From Nonomuraea typhae (GTDB lineage: Bacteria; Actinomycetota; Actinomycetes; Streptosporangiales; Streptosporangiaceae): a DNA stretch of 64,000 nt. The stretch covers positions 248,001-312,000 of the forward strand of contig NZ_VRLV01000003.1 in NCBI RefSeq assembly GCF_009760925.1. The letters are read 5' to 3'. This document shows positions 8,792-17,551 of the stretch, in pieces. Below the pieces are notes generated by a model. That model was not told the DNA's origin. It ran no database searches and saw only the letters and a list, made by a program, of their open reading frames with translations. Every line of letters begins with the position of its first letter. The first letter of the stretch is position 1. The position numbers and the translations under genes were made by a program.

Positions 8792-9456
8792 TGTACGGCA
8801 GGCACCGCGCGCGGGCCGAGGAGCTGCGGGAACGCCATCCCCACGCGGCGGAGGTCCTCACGCTCTACCTCGCCCTGGCCGAGGTGTGGGAGGCGGGCGG
8901 CGGCCTGCCCGGCGTGGTCCGTGCGACGGTGGCCCACGGCCCCGCCCCTCTGGCGCGAGCCGTCCTCGCGACCGACCCTCCCCCGGCCGTCCGCGACTAC
9001 CTCGCCAGGGCCGCGCGCCGCGGGCCGCCGGGGACCGTCCTGGAGGGCGCCTCCGCCCGCTGCCCGGGCTGCGGCGGCCTCCCTCAGCTCAGCTTCCGTA
9101 CGGCGAGCGAGGATCCCCTGGTCAGCGGCCGGCGCATGCTGCAGTGCGCCGATTGCTCGGCCGGCTGGGGCTTCTCCGCCGGCGGCTGTCCCTCCTGCGA
9201 GGATCCCCGGCGCGTCGTGTACGGCGAGGCCCGCCGGGGCCCCCGCGTCGGCCGCCACGCCCCGGACGAGACGACCCTCTTCCCGCACGTCCGTGTGGAA
9301 GGCTGCGAGAACTGCCGGCGGTACCTGATCGACATCGATCTGGGCCGCGACCCGCGCGCCGTACCCGAGGTCGACGAGCTGGCCGCGCTGCCTCTCGGCC
9401 TGTACGCGGCCGAGCGGGGACTGACGAAGATCACGCCCAACCTGATGGGGTTCTGA
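8791..9456 (+). CDS. fdhE: Formate dehydrogenase accessory protein FdhE
   Basis: A 221-residue protein with four CxxC pairs in its C-terminal half (CPGC, CADC, CPSC, CENC), the rubredoxin-like pattern of FdhE. FdhE is a cytoplasmic maturation factor that acts on the catalytic subunit of respiratory formate dehydrogenases before Tat export. The C-terminus (TKITPNLMGF) is also FdhE-like. It is coupled to the catalytic-subunit gene by a TGATG overlap, and the iron-sulfur subunit gene starts 2 nt after its stop, so stoichiometric co-expression is likely. Confidence 0.88.
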   Translation: MYGRHRARAEELRERHPHAAEVLTLYLALAEVWEAGGGLPGVVRATVAHGPAPLARAVLATDPPPAVRDYLARAARRGPPGTVLEGASARCPGCGGLPQLSFRTASEDPLVSGRRMLQCADCSAGWGFSAGGCPSCEDPRRVVYGEARRGPRVGRHAPDETTLFPHVRVEGCENCRRYLIDIDLGRDPRAVPEVDELAALPLGLYAAERGLTKITPNLMGF

Positions 9457-9457
9457 G

Positions 9458-10273
9458 ATGCCGCACATCACACCGGGCCGGGCCTACGGCTTCTTCACCG
9501 ACACCAGCGTCTGCATCGGCTGCAAAGCCTGCGAGGTGGCCTGCCGTACCTGGAACCAGCTGGACGGCGACGCGCCGTCGTTCCTGGACGGATTCGACAA
9601 CACCGGGCGGCTCGACGCCGAGACGTGGCGGCACGTGCAGTTCCACGACAACGTGCCGGACGCGGCGGCCACCCAGGGCCAGGGCAAGGTCTGGCTGATG
9701 ATGTCGGACGTCTGCAAGCACTGCCGGCAGGCCAGCTGCATGGAGGTCTGCCCGACCGGGGCGATCATCCGCACCGAGTTCGACAGCGTCTTCATCCAGC
9801 CGGACGTCTGCAACGGCTGCCGCTACTGCATAGCCGCCTGCCCGTACGACGTGATCGGCGCCGACCCGGTCAGCGGCGTCGTGCAGAAGTGCACGCTCTG
9901 CTACGACCGCCTGCAGAACGACCTGACACCGGCCTGCGCCAAGGCGTGCCCGACCGAGTCGATCCAGTTCGGCCCCGTCTCCGAGCTGCGGCAGACGGCC
10001 GCCAGACGGCTGGAGACCCTGCACGCCCAGGGCGTCACCGAGGCCAACCTCTACGGCCACGACGAGAAGGTGTACGGCGGGCTGAACGCGTTCTTCCTGC
10101 TCATGGACCAGCCCTCCGCCTACCGGCTGCCCGACGAGAAGAACGCGGTCCTGCCGAGCCGCAACAACGCCGGCGGCTACCTGGGCGCCGCGATCACCGC
10201 CGTGGCGGGCGTCCTGGCCGGCCTGATCGCGCTGGGCCGGCGCAAGGAGAAGGTGGCGAGGGACGATGGATGA
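9458..10273 (+). CDS. Formate dehydrogenase iron-sulfur (beta) subunit
   Basis: A 271-residue ferredoxin-like subunit with four cysteine clusters (CIGCKACEVAC, CKHCRQASCMEVC, CNGCRYCIAAC, and CTLC with CAKAC) for four [4Fe-4S] centres. This is the DMSO-reductase-family beta-subunit layout that carries electrons from the catalytic to the membrane subunit. A hydrophobic helix near residues 230-255 followed by RRKEK resembles the membrane anchor of FdnH-type subunits. It has no signal peptide of its own and probably rides the Tat signal of the catalytic subunit. It overlaps the next gene by 8 nt. Confidence 0.9.
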   Translation: MPHITPGRAYGFFTDTSVCIGCKACEVACRTWNQLDGDAPSFLDGFDNTGRLDAETWRHVQFHDNVPDAAATQGQGKVWLMMSDVCKHCRQASCMEVCPTGAIIRTEFDSVFIQPDVCNGCRYCIAACPYDVIGADPVSGVVQKCTLCYDRLQNDLTPACAKACPTESIQFGPVSELRQTAARRLETLHAQGVTEANLYGHDEKVYGGLNAFFLLMDQPSAYRLPDEKNAVLPSRNNAGGYLGAAITAVAGVLAGLIALGRRKEKVARDDG

Positions 10274-11168
10274 CGTCCAGCACTTCGCGGGCCCGCCCGA
10301 CTGGCTCTGGTACATCCTGTTCTACTTCGTCCTGGCCGGGCTGTCCGGCGGCTCCTACCTCATCGCCACGCTGATCCGCCTGCGCGGCTCGCGCGCCGAC
10401 GAGCCGATGGCGCGGATCGGCTTCTACGTCGCCTTCCCTCCCGTCCTCGTCGCGCCGATCCTGCTCGCGCTCGACCTCGGGCAGCCGTGGCGCTTCTGGC
10501 ACATGCTCTGGAACACGACGCCGGGCGCGCAGGGCCCGAACTTCAAGGCGTGGTCCCCGATGTCGATCGGCGCCTGGGCGCTGGTCGTGTACGGGGCGTT
10601 CACCACGGTCTCGTTCCTGGCCGCGCTGGTCCGCGACGGCAAGATCCGGCTCCCGGTCGTGGTGCGGCTCGACAACCGGGTCTTCAACGTCGCCGGGGCG
10701 TTCTTCGGCCTGTTCATCGCCGGTTACACGGGCGTGCTGCTGTCGGTGTCCAACCAGCCGGTGTGGAGCGACACCTGGGCGCTGGGCGGGTTGTTCCTCG
10801 CCTCGGGGCTGTCCGGCTCGGCCGCGCTGCTGATGCTCCTGACGCGCTTCCGCCCCGAGGCCCGGCCCAGCTCCGGGATGCTCTCGGTCTCCGAGCGGTT
10901 GTACGCGTTGCTGGAGCTCGTGCTGATCACGGTCTTCACGCTGACCCTGGTCGCGGCCGGCACCTCGGCCCAGGTCTTCGGCCCGCCCTGGATCCTGCTG
11001 TGGGTCGTCGTGCTGTCCGGGCTGATCCCGGGACTCTACGGCCTGGCCACCGAGCGGCTCTCGCCGTCCGGCGCCGTCGCGCTCCGGCACTCGCTGCTGT
11101 CGCCGCTGGTGGTGTTGTGCGGGGTGCTGGCCCTGCGCGCCGTCGTGATCTTCAGCGTTCAGGTGTGA
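10266..11168 (+). CDS. nrfD: NrfD/PsrC-type membrane subunit, quinone reductase of formate dehydrogenase
   Basis: A 300-residue polytopic membrane protein with about eight hydrophobic helices. The first segment (WLWYILFYFVLAGLSGGSYL) and the LDLGQPWRFWHM loop are typical of the NrfD/PsrC family. These haem-free subunits exchange electrons between an iron-sulfur partner and the quinone pool. It therefore replaces the cytochrome b subunit (FdnI) used in E. coli. It is last in the selB-fdh operon; its stop overlaps the convergent hydrolase gene by 10 nt. Confidence 0.88.
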   Translation: MDDVQHFAGPPDWLWYILFYFVLAGLSGGSYLIATLIRLRGSRADEPMARIGFYVAFPPVLVAPILLALDLGQPWRFWHMLWNTTPGAQGPNFKAWSPMSIGAWALVVYGAFTTVSFLAALVRDGKIRLPVVVRLDNRVFNVAGAFFGLFIAGYTGVLLSVSNQPVWSDTWALGGLFLASGLSGSAALLMLLTRFRPEARPSSGMLSVSERLYALLELVLITVFTLTLVAAGTSAQVFGPPWILLWVVVLSGLIPGLYGLATERLSPSGAVALRHSLLSPLVVLCGVLALRAVVIFSVQV

Positions 11169-11857
11169 CGGCTCGCGGCGGCCGCGTAGCCCGCCAGGAG
11201 GTCCGCCACCTGCTTGGGGCGGCTGAGCGTGACGCAGTGGCTGCCCGCGATCTCGTCGGGGACGATGCCCAGGCGGTCGCGGACCAGCCCGCGCAGGAAG
11301 TCGGGCGGGAAAACGCGGTCCTCGGTGCAGAGCACGAACCTCGTCGGCACGTCCGGCCACGCGGCCAGCGGCCACGGAGCGGCCGACGCGGCCCTGGACG
11401 GGTGCGCGCGCTCCTTGCCCATGGCCTCCTCCGCCAGCTCGCGCGGCACGTCGTGGTAGAAGCACACGTACGGATCCGAGTTGCCGGTCAGCCCGCCGTC
11501 GCGCTCGGCCTGCTCCCGCACCGCGCTGTGGCAGCCGGTGCCGGTCCACCACTCGTCCGGCGACTCGCCCGGCGACGGGACCATGCCCGCCAGCAGGACC
11601 AGAACGTCGGCGGGCACCCGGTCGGCGACCAGCGGCGCGGTGAACGCCCCGAAGGAGTGGCCCACGACGACCAGGTCCTTCCTGTCACCGACGGCCTCGA
11701 TCACGGCGTCGGCGTAGTCCGTCAGGGTCTGCGACTCGTCGTCGCCCGGAAGGTCGGGAGCCAGCACGTCGTGCCCCCGCGCGCGCAGCTCGGCCTCCAC
11801 CAGGTGCCAGGACCATCCGACGTCTCCTCCGCCGTGAATCAGCACGAACGTGCTCAT
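11159..11857 (-). CDS. Alpha/beta hydrolase
   Basis: A 232-residue alpha/beta hydrolase of the short esterase-like group. It shows an oxyanion-type N-terminal HGGGDVGW, a nucleophile elbow GHSFGA, and a late His in AGSHCVTLSRPKQVA. AAGGGAG precedes the ATG at 11857. The substrate is unknown; proteins of this group are often annotated as esterases or salicylate-ester-like hydrolases. It is convergent with and slightly overlaps the formate dehydrogenase operon, so it is not part of that unit. Confidence 0.8.
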   Translation of the reverse strand: MSTFVLIHGGGDVGWSWHLVEAELRARGHDVLAPDLPGDDESQTLTDYADAVIEAVGDRKDLVVVGHSFGAFTAPLVADRVPADVLVLLAGMVPSPGESPDEWWTGTGCHSAVREQAERDGGLTGNSDPYVCFYHDVPRELAEEAMGKERAHPSRAASAAPWPLAAWPDVPTRFVLCTEDRVFPPDFLRGLVRDRLGIVPDEIAGSHCVTLSRPKQVADLLAGYAAAASRHT

Positions 11858-11999
11858 GATTCTCCCTTCATCGTTGTTTACCTGCCGTGATCCCTGGATG
11901 GTCACTGCCACGCTAGGGGTCCGATGGCATCACGAAAAGCGATGGTTTTCGATCAACTCAATCGTCGAGAGCGATGGCCAGGAGGAGTGCGAGCCCGCT

Positions 12000-12480
12000 C
12001 TCGACTGCGGGCCGCGGACATTCGCCGACGGCGGCATCGGTGTCACCGGCTGCGACGACCTGGCCGGCCTGCCCGGCGCCCGCCGCAACGCGGAGCAGGC
12101 GGGCGTGGCGAACGTGGAGTTCCTGCACGGCACGATCGAGGCCATCCCCCGGCCTCCCCGCTCGGTCGACGTGGTCATCTCCACCTGCGTGATCAACCTG
12201 TCCGGCGACAAGGCGGCGGTGCCGGCCGAAGCCTTCCGGGTGCCGCGGCCCAGCGGCCGGTTCGGGGTCAGCGACGTGGTCGCCGACGGCACCGGCGATC
12301 CGATGCGGCAGGCGGCGGCCGAGCAGCGGATCGGCAGCGCCGCCGGAGCGCTGTCGTCGGCTGGGTCGCCGCCTCCTCGGTCTCCGCCAGGCAGGTGTAC
12401 GCGGGGGCGGTCGAGCACAGCGTCTACGTGCACCCGGGCTGCCAGGCGCACGACATCGGCCGTATCGAGGTTCATCTATG
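12000..12480 (+). pseudogene. Decayed arsenite methyltransferase (ArsM) remnant
   Basis: In one frame the translation reads LDCG..TFADGGIG, then ARRNAEQAGVANVEFL, IEAIP, SVDVVISTCVINLSGDKAAV, EAFRV and GRFGVSDVV. These are successive ArsM motifs, but the SAM-binding stretch between the first two blocks is missing about 15 codons, the N-terminus is absent, and homology is lost after about 12350. The frame stays open into the next gene without meaning. An intact ArsM has around 270 residues. With arsC next to it, this is the wreck of an arsenic-resistance cluster. Confidence 0.7.
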
Positions 12481-12498
12481 TGACTGCGGAGCCCCGAG

Positions 12499-13104
12499 AT
12501 GCCGGACACCTACAAGCGCCACGACCTGACCATCGACCAGCAGCTCGCCCTGACCACCGCCGCGCGCCGGTTGGGTGACGAGTTCACCGGCGCCTTCGGC
12601 ACCGAGACGATCGAGCGGTTCCTGCGCACCAGCTACGACCAGTTCGCCACCAGCGCCGCGGTGGCGAACTTCCTGCCGCTGCCGGCCGAGCGCTTCGCCC
12701 GCCAGCGCCTGCACGCCCTGGCCCGCGTCGAAGGCCACGGCGACGGCCGGCCGATCGTGCTGTTCCTGTGCGTGCACAACGCCGGCCGTTCGCAGATGGC
12801 ACTGGGCTTCTTCGCCGCGCCAGCCGGCGAGCACGCGGTCGGCTGGTCGGGCGGCTCGGAGTTCGCCGCCGAGATCAACCCCGCGGCCGTGGCGTCCATG
12901 GCCGAGCGCGGCATCGACATCTCTCGCGAGTTCCCCAAGCCGTGGACCGAGGAGATCGTGCGCGCCGCCGACGTCGTCCTCACGATGGGCTGCGGCGACG
13001 CCTGCCCCGTGTACCCGGGCAAGCGCTATCTGGACTGGGAGCTCGACGACCCCGCCCAGGGGCGGGAACGCACGAGGCGGCCGTCCTGGACGCGGACGGT
13101 CTAG
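12499..13104 (+). CDS. arsC: Arsenate reductase ArsC, LMW-phosphatase type, with altered C-terminus
   Basis: A 201-residue protein. Residues 1-85 form a helical bundle seen in actinobacterial ArsC proteins. It is followed by a low-molecular-weight phosphatase domain with the P-loop CVHNAGRS (CX5R) and a second thiol in MGCGDACP, fitting thiol-coupled arsenate reduction. Up to DWELDDPA the sequence is canonical; the tail that follows (QGRERTRRPSWTRTV) is not, and the usual final helix of about 25 residues is missing. A frameshift or recombination at about 13060 is likely, and the stop falls inside the convergent protease gene. Activity may be lost. Confidence 0.75.
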   Translation: MPDTYKRHDLTIDQQLALTTAARRLGDEFTGAFGTETIERFLRTSYDQFATSAAVANFLPLPAERFARQRLHALARVEGHGDGRPIVLFLCVHNAGRSQMALGFFAAPAGEHAVGWSGGSEFAAEINPAAVASMAERGIDISREFPKPWTEEIVRAADVVLTMGCGDACPVYPGKRYLDWELDDPAQGRERTRRPSWTRTV

Positions 13105-14141
13105 CAGGCCGGTTCGGTGGGCTCCGCAGGCACGCTGACCGCGTCCCACGCGGCCTTGACGGTGACGCAGGCCGGGTCGGCCGGGCCGTACAGGTCGAGG
13201 GCCGAGGCGACGGAGGCGGCGCGGACGTCGGCGTAGCGCCAGGTGGGCGTCTTGCGCAGGAGCGACTCCATGAAGACGCGACCGGCCTTGACGAGGCCGA
13301 CACCGCTCACCGACGCGGGACCGCCCGCGCAGATCGGGCTCGGCGGCTTGCCGCCGCCGGGCTGGTTGCCTTCGGCCAAGAGGTAGAACCAGTGGCGCAG
13401 GGGGCCGGAGGCGGCGTGGGCCTCAGCGCCGGGGATCTGGGCGCCGTAGCAGGGAGGGTGGCCGTCGAGGCCGGGGTCGAAGGTGTGGCGCAGCGGGAGG
13501 CCGCCGGGCAGTTCGAGGCTTTCGCCGATCACGTAGTCGGGCCGGTCGACCGCGTTGTTCGCGTACCCCTCGGTGAGGGTGCCGAAGATGTCGGCCGAGC
13601 CCTCGCCGATGCCGAGGTTCTCGCTGTCCTCGCCGGCGCCGCCCGGGGTGGTGCGGTAGACGACGTGGCCGTACTCGTGGCCCACCAGGTCCAGTCCGGT
13701 CGGGAAGTTGCCGGCGTCGCGGCGGAAGACGAAGGCGACGACGGGGGCCGGAGCCGGGGCGGGCGGGTCCCCCGCGACCCGGGCCGGGACGCCGCCGCCC
13801 GCGCCGTCGATGCCGTCGCGGCCCAGCCAGTCGTGCAGCATGTCCCACATGCGCTGCACGCCGTACATCAGGTCGCCGCAGGCGGTGATGGTGTTGTAGC
13901 GGCCCCAGGGTCTTCCGACGCCGATCGGGACGTCCATCGGCATCTTGAGGGGCGTGGGGTAGTTGATCGCGCACGAGATACCGGGGCGTAAGGGGTCGAC
14001 CAGGCTGTGATAGGCGCGCTCCAGCGTGACGTCGATCATCACCGTGCCGTTGTGATAGCCGTAGGCGTGGGTCCTGGCGGGGGCCGGGGCGAGGCTCATG
14101 GCCGTCATCACCGCTGCCGCCGCATGGATGGCAATGTTCAC
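13101..14141 (-). CDS. Secreted M4-like metalloprotease lacking the pro-domain
   Basis: A 346-residue protein with an N-terminal secretory segment and a thermolysin-like catalytic domain: zinc site HEYGH, then GEGSADIFG in place of the usual NEAFSDIFG third-ligand motif, and the RHWFYLLAEG and KAG..ME.LLRKTPTW segments also present in the 614-aa M4 protease at 18352. It lacks the FTP/PepSY propeptide that family members need for folding, and it has a Pro/Ala-rich insertion near residue 130. It could be a degenerate duplicate or use a partner as chaperone. It overlaps arsC by 4 nt, convergently. Confidence 0.75.
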   Translation of the reverse strand: MNIAIHAAAAVMTAMSLAPAPARTHAYGYHNGTVMIDVTLERAYHSLVDPLRPGISCAINYPTPLKMPMDVPIGVGRPWGRYNTITACGDLMYGVQRMWDMLHDWLGRDGIDGAGGGVPARVAGDPPAPAPAPVVAFVFRRDAGNFPTGLDLVGHEYGHVVYRTTPGGAGEDSENLGIGEGSADIFGTLTEGYANNAVDRPDYVIGESLELPGGLPLRHTFDPGLDGHPPCYGAQIPGAEAHAASGPLRHWFYLLAEGNQPGGGKPPSPICAGGPASVSGVGLVKAGRVFMESLLRKTPTWRYADVRAASVASALDLYGPADPACVTVKAAWDAVSVPAEPTEPAC

Positions 14142-14285
14142 GATGCTCCCTCCGGAGGGTCTGTGGCGTCTGGAGGTTAAGATCCGCCTGACCGGCCGTC
14201 AACCCGTCGGCCAGGTGGCGTGCCCGAAACCCGGTCATCGGGCTGACCTGGGAGTTTCCGGTACGGCCGGCTGTACGAGAAAGCC

Positions 14286-15251
14286 TCACCCCAATGCGCT
14301 CGGGGGGCTCCCCGCGGCGCGGGCGTAGCGCCGGGCCAGGTGTGCGGCGGCCTCCTTCAGCTCGGGCGGGCCGATGATCTCGAAGTCGGCGTCGAACCTG
14401 CCGACGGCGGCGGCCAGAGCGGGCCACGACCAGGAGCCGAGGATGAGCCGGCACCAGCCGGGGCCGAGTTCCTCGGCGAAGCCGTCGGGCGTGTAACGGG
14501 ACACCTCGGCCGCGGGCAGGTTGAGAATCACCTCCCCGCGACAGGGCCAGCCGCTCTCCGAACCCCGGAACCTGCTGGTCACGAAGGTGGCGACGTCCCC
14601 TCCCGGCAGGTCGCGCGGCGTGAAACGGGGGCCGTTGGGCACGCGCGGCGTGATCCGGTCGGCGCGGAAGGTGCGCCAGTCGCCGCGGTCCGGGTCCCAG
14701 GCGAGCAGGTACCAGCGGCCGCCCCAGGTGAGCAGGTGGTGGGGGTGCGCCCGGCGAGGCCGCCCACCCGGGTAGTCGAAGCGCACCTCCTCACGGGCGT
14801 GGATGGCGGCGCTGAGCGTGCTGAGCGTCGCACCGTCCACCGGCGCGGCCGCGGCCGGCTCGACGGCCGTGACCTGGAAGGAGTCGATGCGGTGCCGCAA
14901 CCGGGCGGGCATGACCTGCCGGACGGTCGTCAGCGCCCGGGCCGCCGCCTCGCCGACGCCCGCCCCGGTGACGGCGACGGTCTGCAGGGCGACGACCAGG
15001 GCGACGGCCTGCTCGTCGTCGAACAGCAGAGGCGGCAGCCTGCTGCCGGCCTCGAGGCGGTAACCGCCGTCGGGGCCCTTGGCGGCCACGATCGGGTAGC
15101 CGAGCTCGCGCAGGCGCTCGACATCGCGCCGCACGGTGCGCGGGCTCACCTCCAGCCGCTCGGCCAGCAGCGCCCCGGGCCAGTCCCGGCGCGCCTGGAG
15201 CAGCGAGAGCAAGGCGAGCAGCCGGGCTGAGGTTTTCTGCACGGTTTCCAT
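14286..15251 (-). CDS. WYL-domain transcriptional regulator (YafY type)
   Basis: A 321-residue protein with an N-terminal winged helix (ARLLALLSLLQARRDWPGALL..EVSPRTVRRDVERLRELGYP) followed by a WYL domain (GGRWYLLAWDPDRGDWRTFRADRI). WYL proteins bind ligands, often nucleotides or nucleic acids, and regulate neighbouring genes. It is divergent from the VOC-family gene, with 81 bp between the starts, the layout normally seen for such a regulator and its target. Confidence 0.88.
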   Translation of the reverse strand: METVQKTSARLLALLSLLQARRDWPGALLAERLEVSPRTVRRDVERLRELGYPIVAAKGPDGGYRLEAGSRLPPLLFDDEQAVALVVALQTVAVTGAGVGEAAARALTTVRQVMPARLRHRIDSFQVTAVEPAAAAPVDGATLSTLSAAIHAREEVRFDYPGGRPRRAHPHHLLTWGGRWYLLAWDPDRGDWRTFRADRITPRVPNGPRFTPRDLPGGDVATFVTSRFRGSESGWPCRGEVILNLPAAEVSRYTPDGFAEELGPGWCRLILGSWSWPALAAAVGRFDADFEIIGPPELKEAAAHLARRYARAAGSPPSALG

Positions 15252-15332
15252 CGTGCCGCAAGTAGCGGACACATCCTGACCGCTACCGCTGCGACAGTGG
15301 GGGTCACGTAACCGAGTGACAAGGAGCGGCTC

Positions 15333-15746
15333 ATGTCCGTGAAGTCCGTGATCCACCTGAACTTCCGCGGCGACGCCCGGGCGGCGCTGACGTTCTACCG
15401 GTCCGTGTTCGACGGGGAGGCGGCCATGGTCACCTACCAGGACGCGGGCGCCGCGCAAGACCCGGCCGAGGCCGGCCAGATCATGTGGGGCCAGGTGGCC
15501 GCCGGCAACGGCTTCCACGTCATGGCCTACGACGTGCCCGTGCGCCTGCCGTACGACAAGGGACAGAACGCCTTCTTCGTCTCGCTGCGCGGGGACGCGG
15601 CGCAGGAGATCACCGGGTGGTGGGAGAAGCTCGCCGACGGTGCGACCATCGTGCGGCCGTTGGGACCGGCTCCGTGGGCGCCCCTGTACGGCATGCTGAC
15701 CGACCGGTTCGGCGTCACCTGGGTGGTGGACGTCCTCAACGGATGA
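15333..15746 (+). CDS. VOC-family PhnB-like protein
   Basis: A 137-residue protein of the glyoxalase/VOC superfamily, PhnB / 3-demethylubiquinone methyltransferase-like subgroup. It shows VIHLNFRGDARAALTFYRSVF at the start and APLYGMLTDRFGVTWVVDV at the end. AAGGAG sits 6 nt before the ATG. Members bind diverse small molecules and are commonly paired with a divergent WYL regulator, as here. The substrate is not predictable. Confidence 0.85.
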   Translation: MSVKSVIHLNFRGDARAALTFYRSVFDGEAAMVTYQDAGAAQDPAEAGQIMWGQVAAGNGFHVMAYDVPVRLPYDKGQNAFFVSLRGDAAQEITGWWEKLADGATIVRPLGPAPWAPLYGMLTDRFGVTWVVDVLNG

Positions 15747-15793
15747 TGGCGGCGGTCCGCAACATCTTCGAGGTTTCCCGCGTCTGACTGACC

Positions 15794-16330
15794 ATGACCT
15801 CACTTACCGACCGCATGAGTCATCGGAGAGTCTGGACCGGCGCCGGCTCCCTCGCCGCCTGCCTGACGATCGTCCTCGGCGGGGGCACGGCCGGCGCTGC
15901 CACCGCCGCCAAGGTCGACTGGGCGTCCGTGGTGAAGCCGGCGCTGAACTGTCCCAAACCGGAGCCACGTGCCGCCTGGAACGTCGTGCGCGCCCGCGTC
16001 GCGGGCGTCGGCGACCTTACGCGGGACGGAAAGCGGGAAACCGTCGTCGTATCGTCGTGCCCGAGCCCCACGGCGAGCAATCCGATGATCGCCTTCGTCT
16101 ACGACGGATCCGCCAAGCCCTCGGCGCCGCGCTTGCTCGGAAAGCTCGGCAAGAACCGTTACTTCACCTCCCTGAAGGTCGCGATCAGGGGCGGGGCCGT
16201 TCACCTGCAGGGCAGGGCGCTCAGCGACAAGGCGCCCCGATGCTGCCCGGATCTGATCGTCAGCCAGACCTACAGGTGGGACGGCACGAGGTTCCGCACG
16301 ACGGCGGACAAGGCGAAGCGCATCACGTGA
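15794..16330 (+). CDS. Secreted protein of unknown function
   Basis: A 178-residue protein with a signal peptide (basic start, hydrophobic AGSLAACLTIVLGGG, likely cleavage near AGA-AT). The mature part has paired cysteines (NCPKPEP, SSCPSP, RCCPD), suggesting an extracellular disulfide-stabilised fold, and a WDGTRFR-type terminal strand seen in secreted actinobacterial hypotheticals. An alternative start is the ATG at 15815. I do not recognise a family. Confidence 0.65.
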   Translation: MTSLTDRMSHRRVWTGAGSLAACLTIVLGGGTAGAATAAKVDWASVVKPALNCPKPEPRAAWNVVRARVAGVGDLTRDGKRETVVVSSCPSPTASNPMIAFVYDGSAKPSAPRLLGKLGKNRYFTSLKVAIRGGAVHLQGRALSDKAPRCCPDLIVSQTYRWDGTRFRTTADKAKRIT

Positions 16331-16687
16331 CCGGTCTGCCGCAGTGATCCGGGGGCGTTGGTCGGGAGCTGCGTCCTGCTCGCCGACGGCCGGTGGTACC
16401 TGGTCATCGAGGCCGGGAGGATTCCGATCAGCACGGACATGGCCCTGGGGCTCCTAGGCTCCGGCGTGCCCATGTGCCCCTGACGCCGGATCAGTACTGG
16501 TTCGTCGTCGCGTCGAGGGCGAGCCCGGCGTCGATCTCCTTCGCGGACACGCCCTTGAGGCCCATCTGGTCTTTGGCGATCCGCCCGAGCGTGGGCAGGC
16601 TCTTGCGGTCCGGCCAGGTCTCCGGCTGCGAGGATGCCGGGCGGCCCCAGGCGCTCTGGTCGCACGCCCGGCATCGGGGGGTGCCGA
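16331..16687. other. 357-bp gap with coding-like remnants
   Basis: No complete gene is supported. After the stop of the preceding gene the same frame continues for about 50 codons with protein-like content (GSCVLLADGRWYLVIEAG) up to a TGA near 16483. On the minus strand, a frame ending at 16491 has a protein-like tail (LGRIAKDQMGLKGVSAKEID). Both look like fragments of decayed genes rather than expressed ORFs. Confidence 0.35.
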
Positions 16688-17551
16688 TCAGAATCCGGGC
16701 GGTGGCGTCGCACCCGCGCCCGGCTCGACGTGCAGGATGATCACGCCGTCGTTGTAGGTCTCGGCCGTCGCCACCTTCCACGCCGGATCGATGCGGGAAG
16801 CGGGCACGTCCGTCTCGGAGCGGGAGCCGACGCCGCCGTCCCGGAGTGGCCAATCGAGTTCGTACACCACCTTCAGGTTGCGCTCGCGCACGACCCGCGC
16901 CGCCTCGGCTACCGGACGCCCCTGCAGCTGCACTCCGGCCAGCGCCTCACCCGACGCGCTCGCGTCGGCGGGGAAGCCGTACTTCTCGCCGGGCTTCGCC
17001 GGGCGGCCCAGGCGGAACGTCGCCGGCCCCTTGATGCCGGCGGTGACGCGGAAGGCCGAAAGGCACCCTTCGACCCGGACGCCGCAGTCGGACAGGGTTG
17101 ACGACATGCGTGCGTCGGGATCGGTCTTGTCGAACCCGATGACGCGCCCCAGCTCCCGCGGCGAAACGGGGATCAGCTCGACCGTGACCTCGTTCAGGCC
17201 GACCTTCCGGAATGCCTTCTCCAGCTCGCCGGGATCGGGGTCGCCGTCGGTGATGTAGAAGGCGTAGAGGTCACCGTCGCGGTCGATCGTCACGGCCTGG
17301 CTGGCGTACACCTGGCCGGACTCTCCGAAGAGGGACGGCACGATGACGAAGGCTCCCGTGAGCACGGCCGCGGTGGCCAGCCCGAGTACGGCGCGGCGAG
17401 GTGACGGCCAGAGGCGGCGGCGCCGGGCCGGCTCCTGCTCCAGCCGGACGATCTCCGCCAGGAGCGCGTCCGCGCCCGCGGCGGACGCCCGGCCGGCCAG
17501 GTCCGCATCCAGTACCCTGGCCCGGTTCTTGAAGAGCTGATCGTGGTTCAC
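16688..17551 (-). CDS. Putative anti-sigma factor, membrane-anchored
   Basis: A 287-residue protein directly coupled (GTGA overlap) to the ECF sigma gene upstream. It has a cytosolic N-terminal region of about 65 residues, one membrane helix (AVLGLATAAVLTGAFVIV) and an extracytoplasmic domain with two cysteines. This layout and gene order are typical for ECF sigma/regulator pairs in actinomycetes. The N-terminal part lacks a clear zinc-binding HxxxCxxC motif. The GTG start at 17551 is set by the overlap. Confidence 0.7.
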   Translation of the reverse strand: MNHDQLFKNRARVLDADLAGRASAAGADALLAEIVRLEQEPARRRRLWPSPRRAVLGLATAAVLTGAFVIVPSLFGESGQVYASQAVTIDRDGDLYAFYITDGDPDPGELEKAFRKVGLNEVTVELIPVSPRELGRVIGFDKTDPDARMSSTLSDCGVRVEGCLSAFRVTAGIKGPATFRLGRPAKPGEKYGFPADASASGEALAGVQLQGRPVAEAARVVRERNLKVVYELDWPLRDGGVGSRSETDVPASRIDPAWKVATAETYNDGVIILHVEPGAGATPPPGF

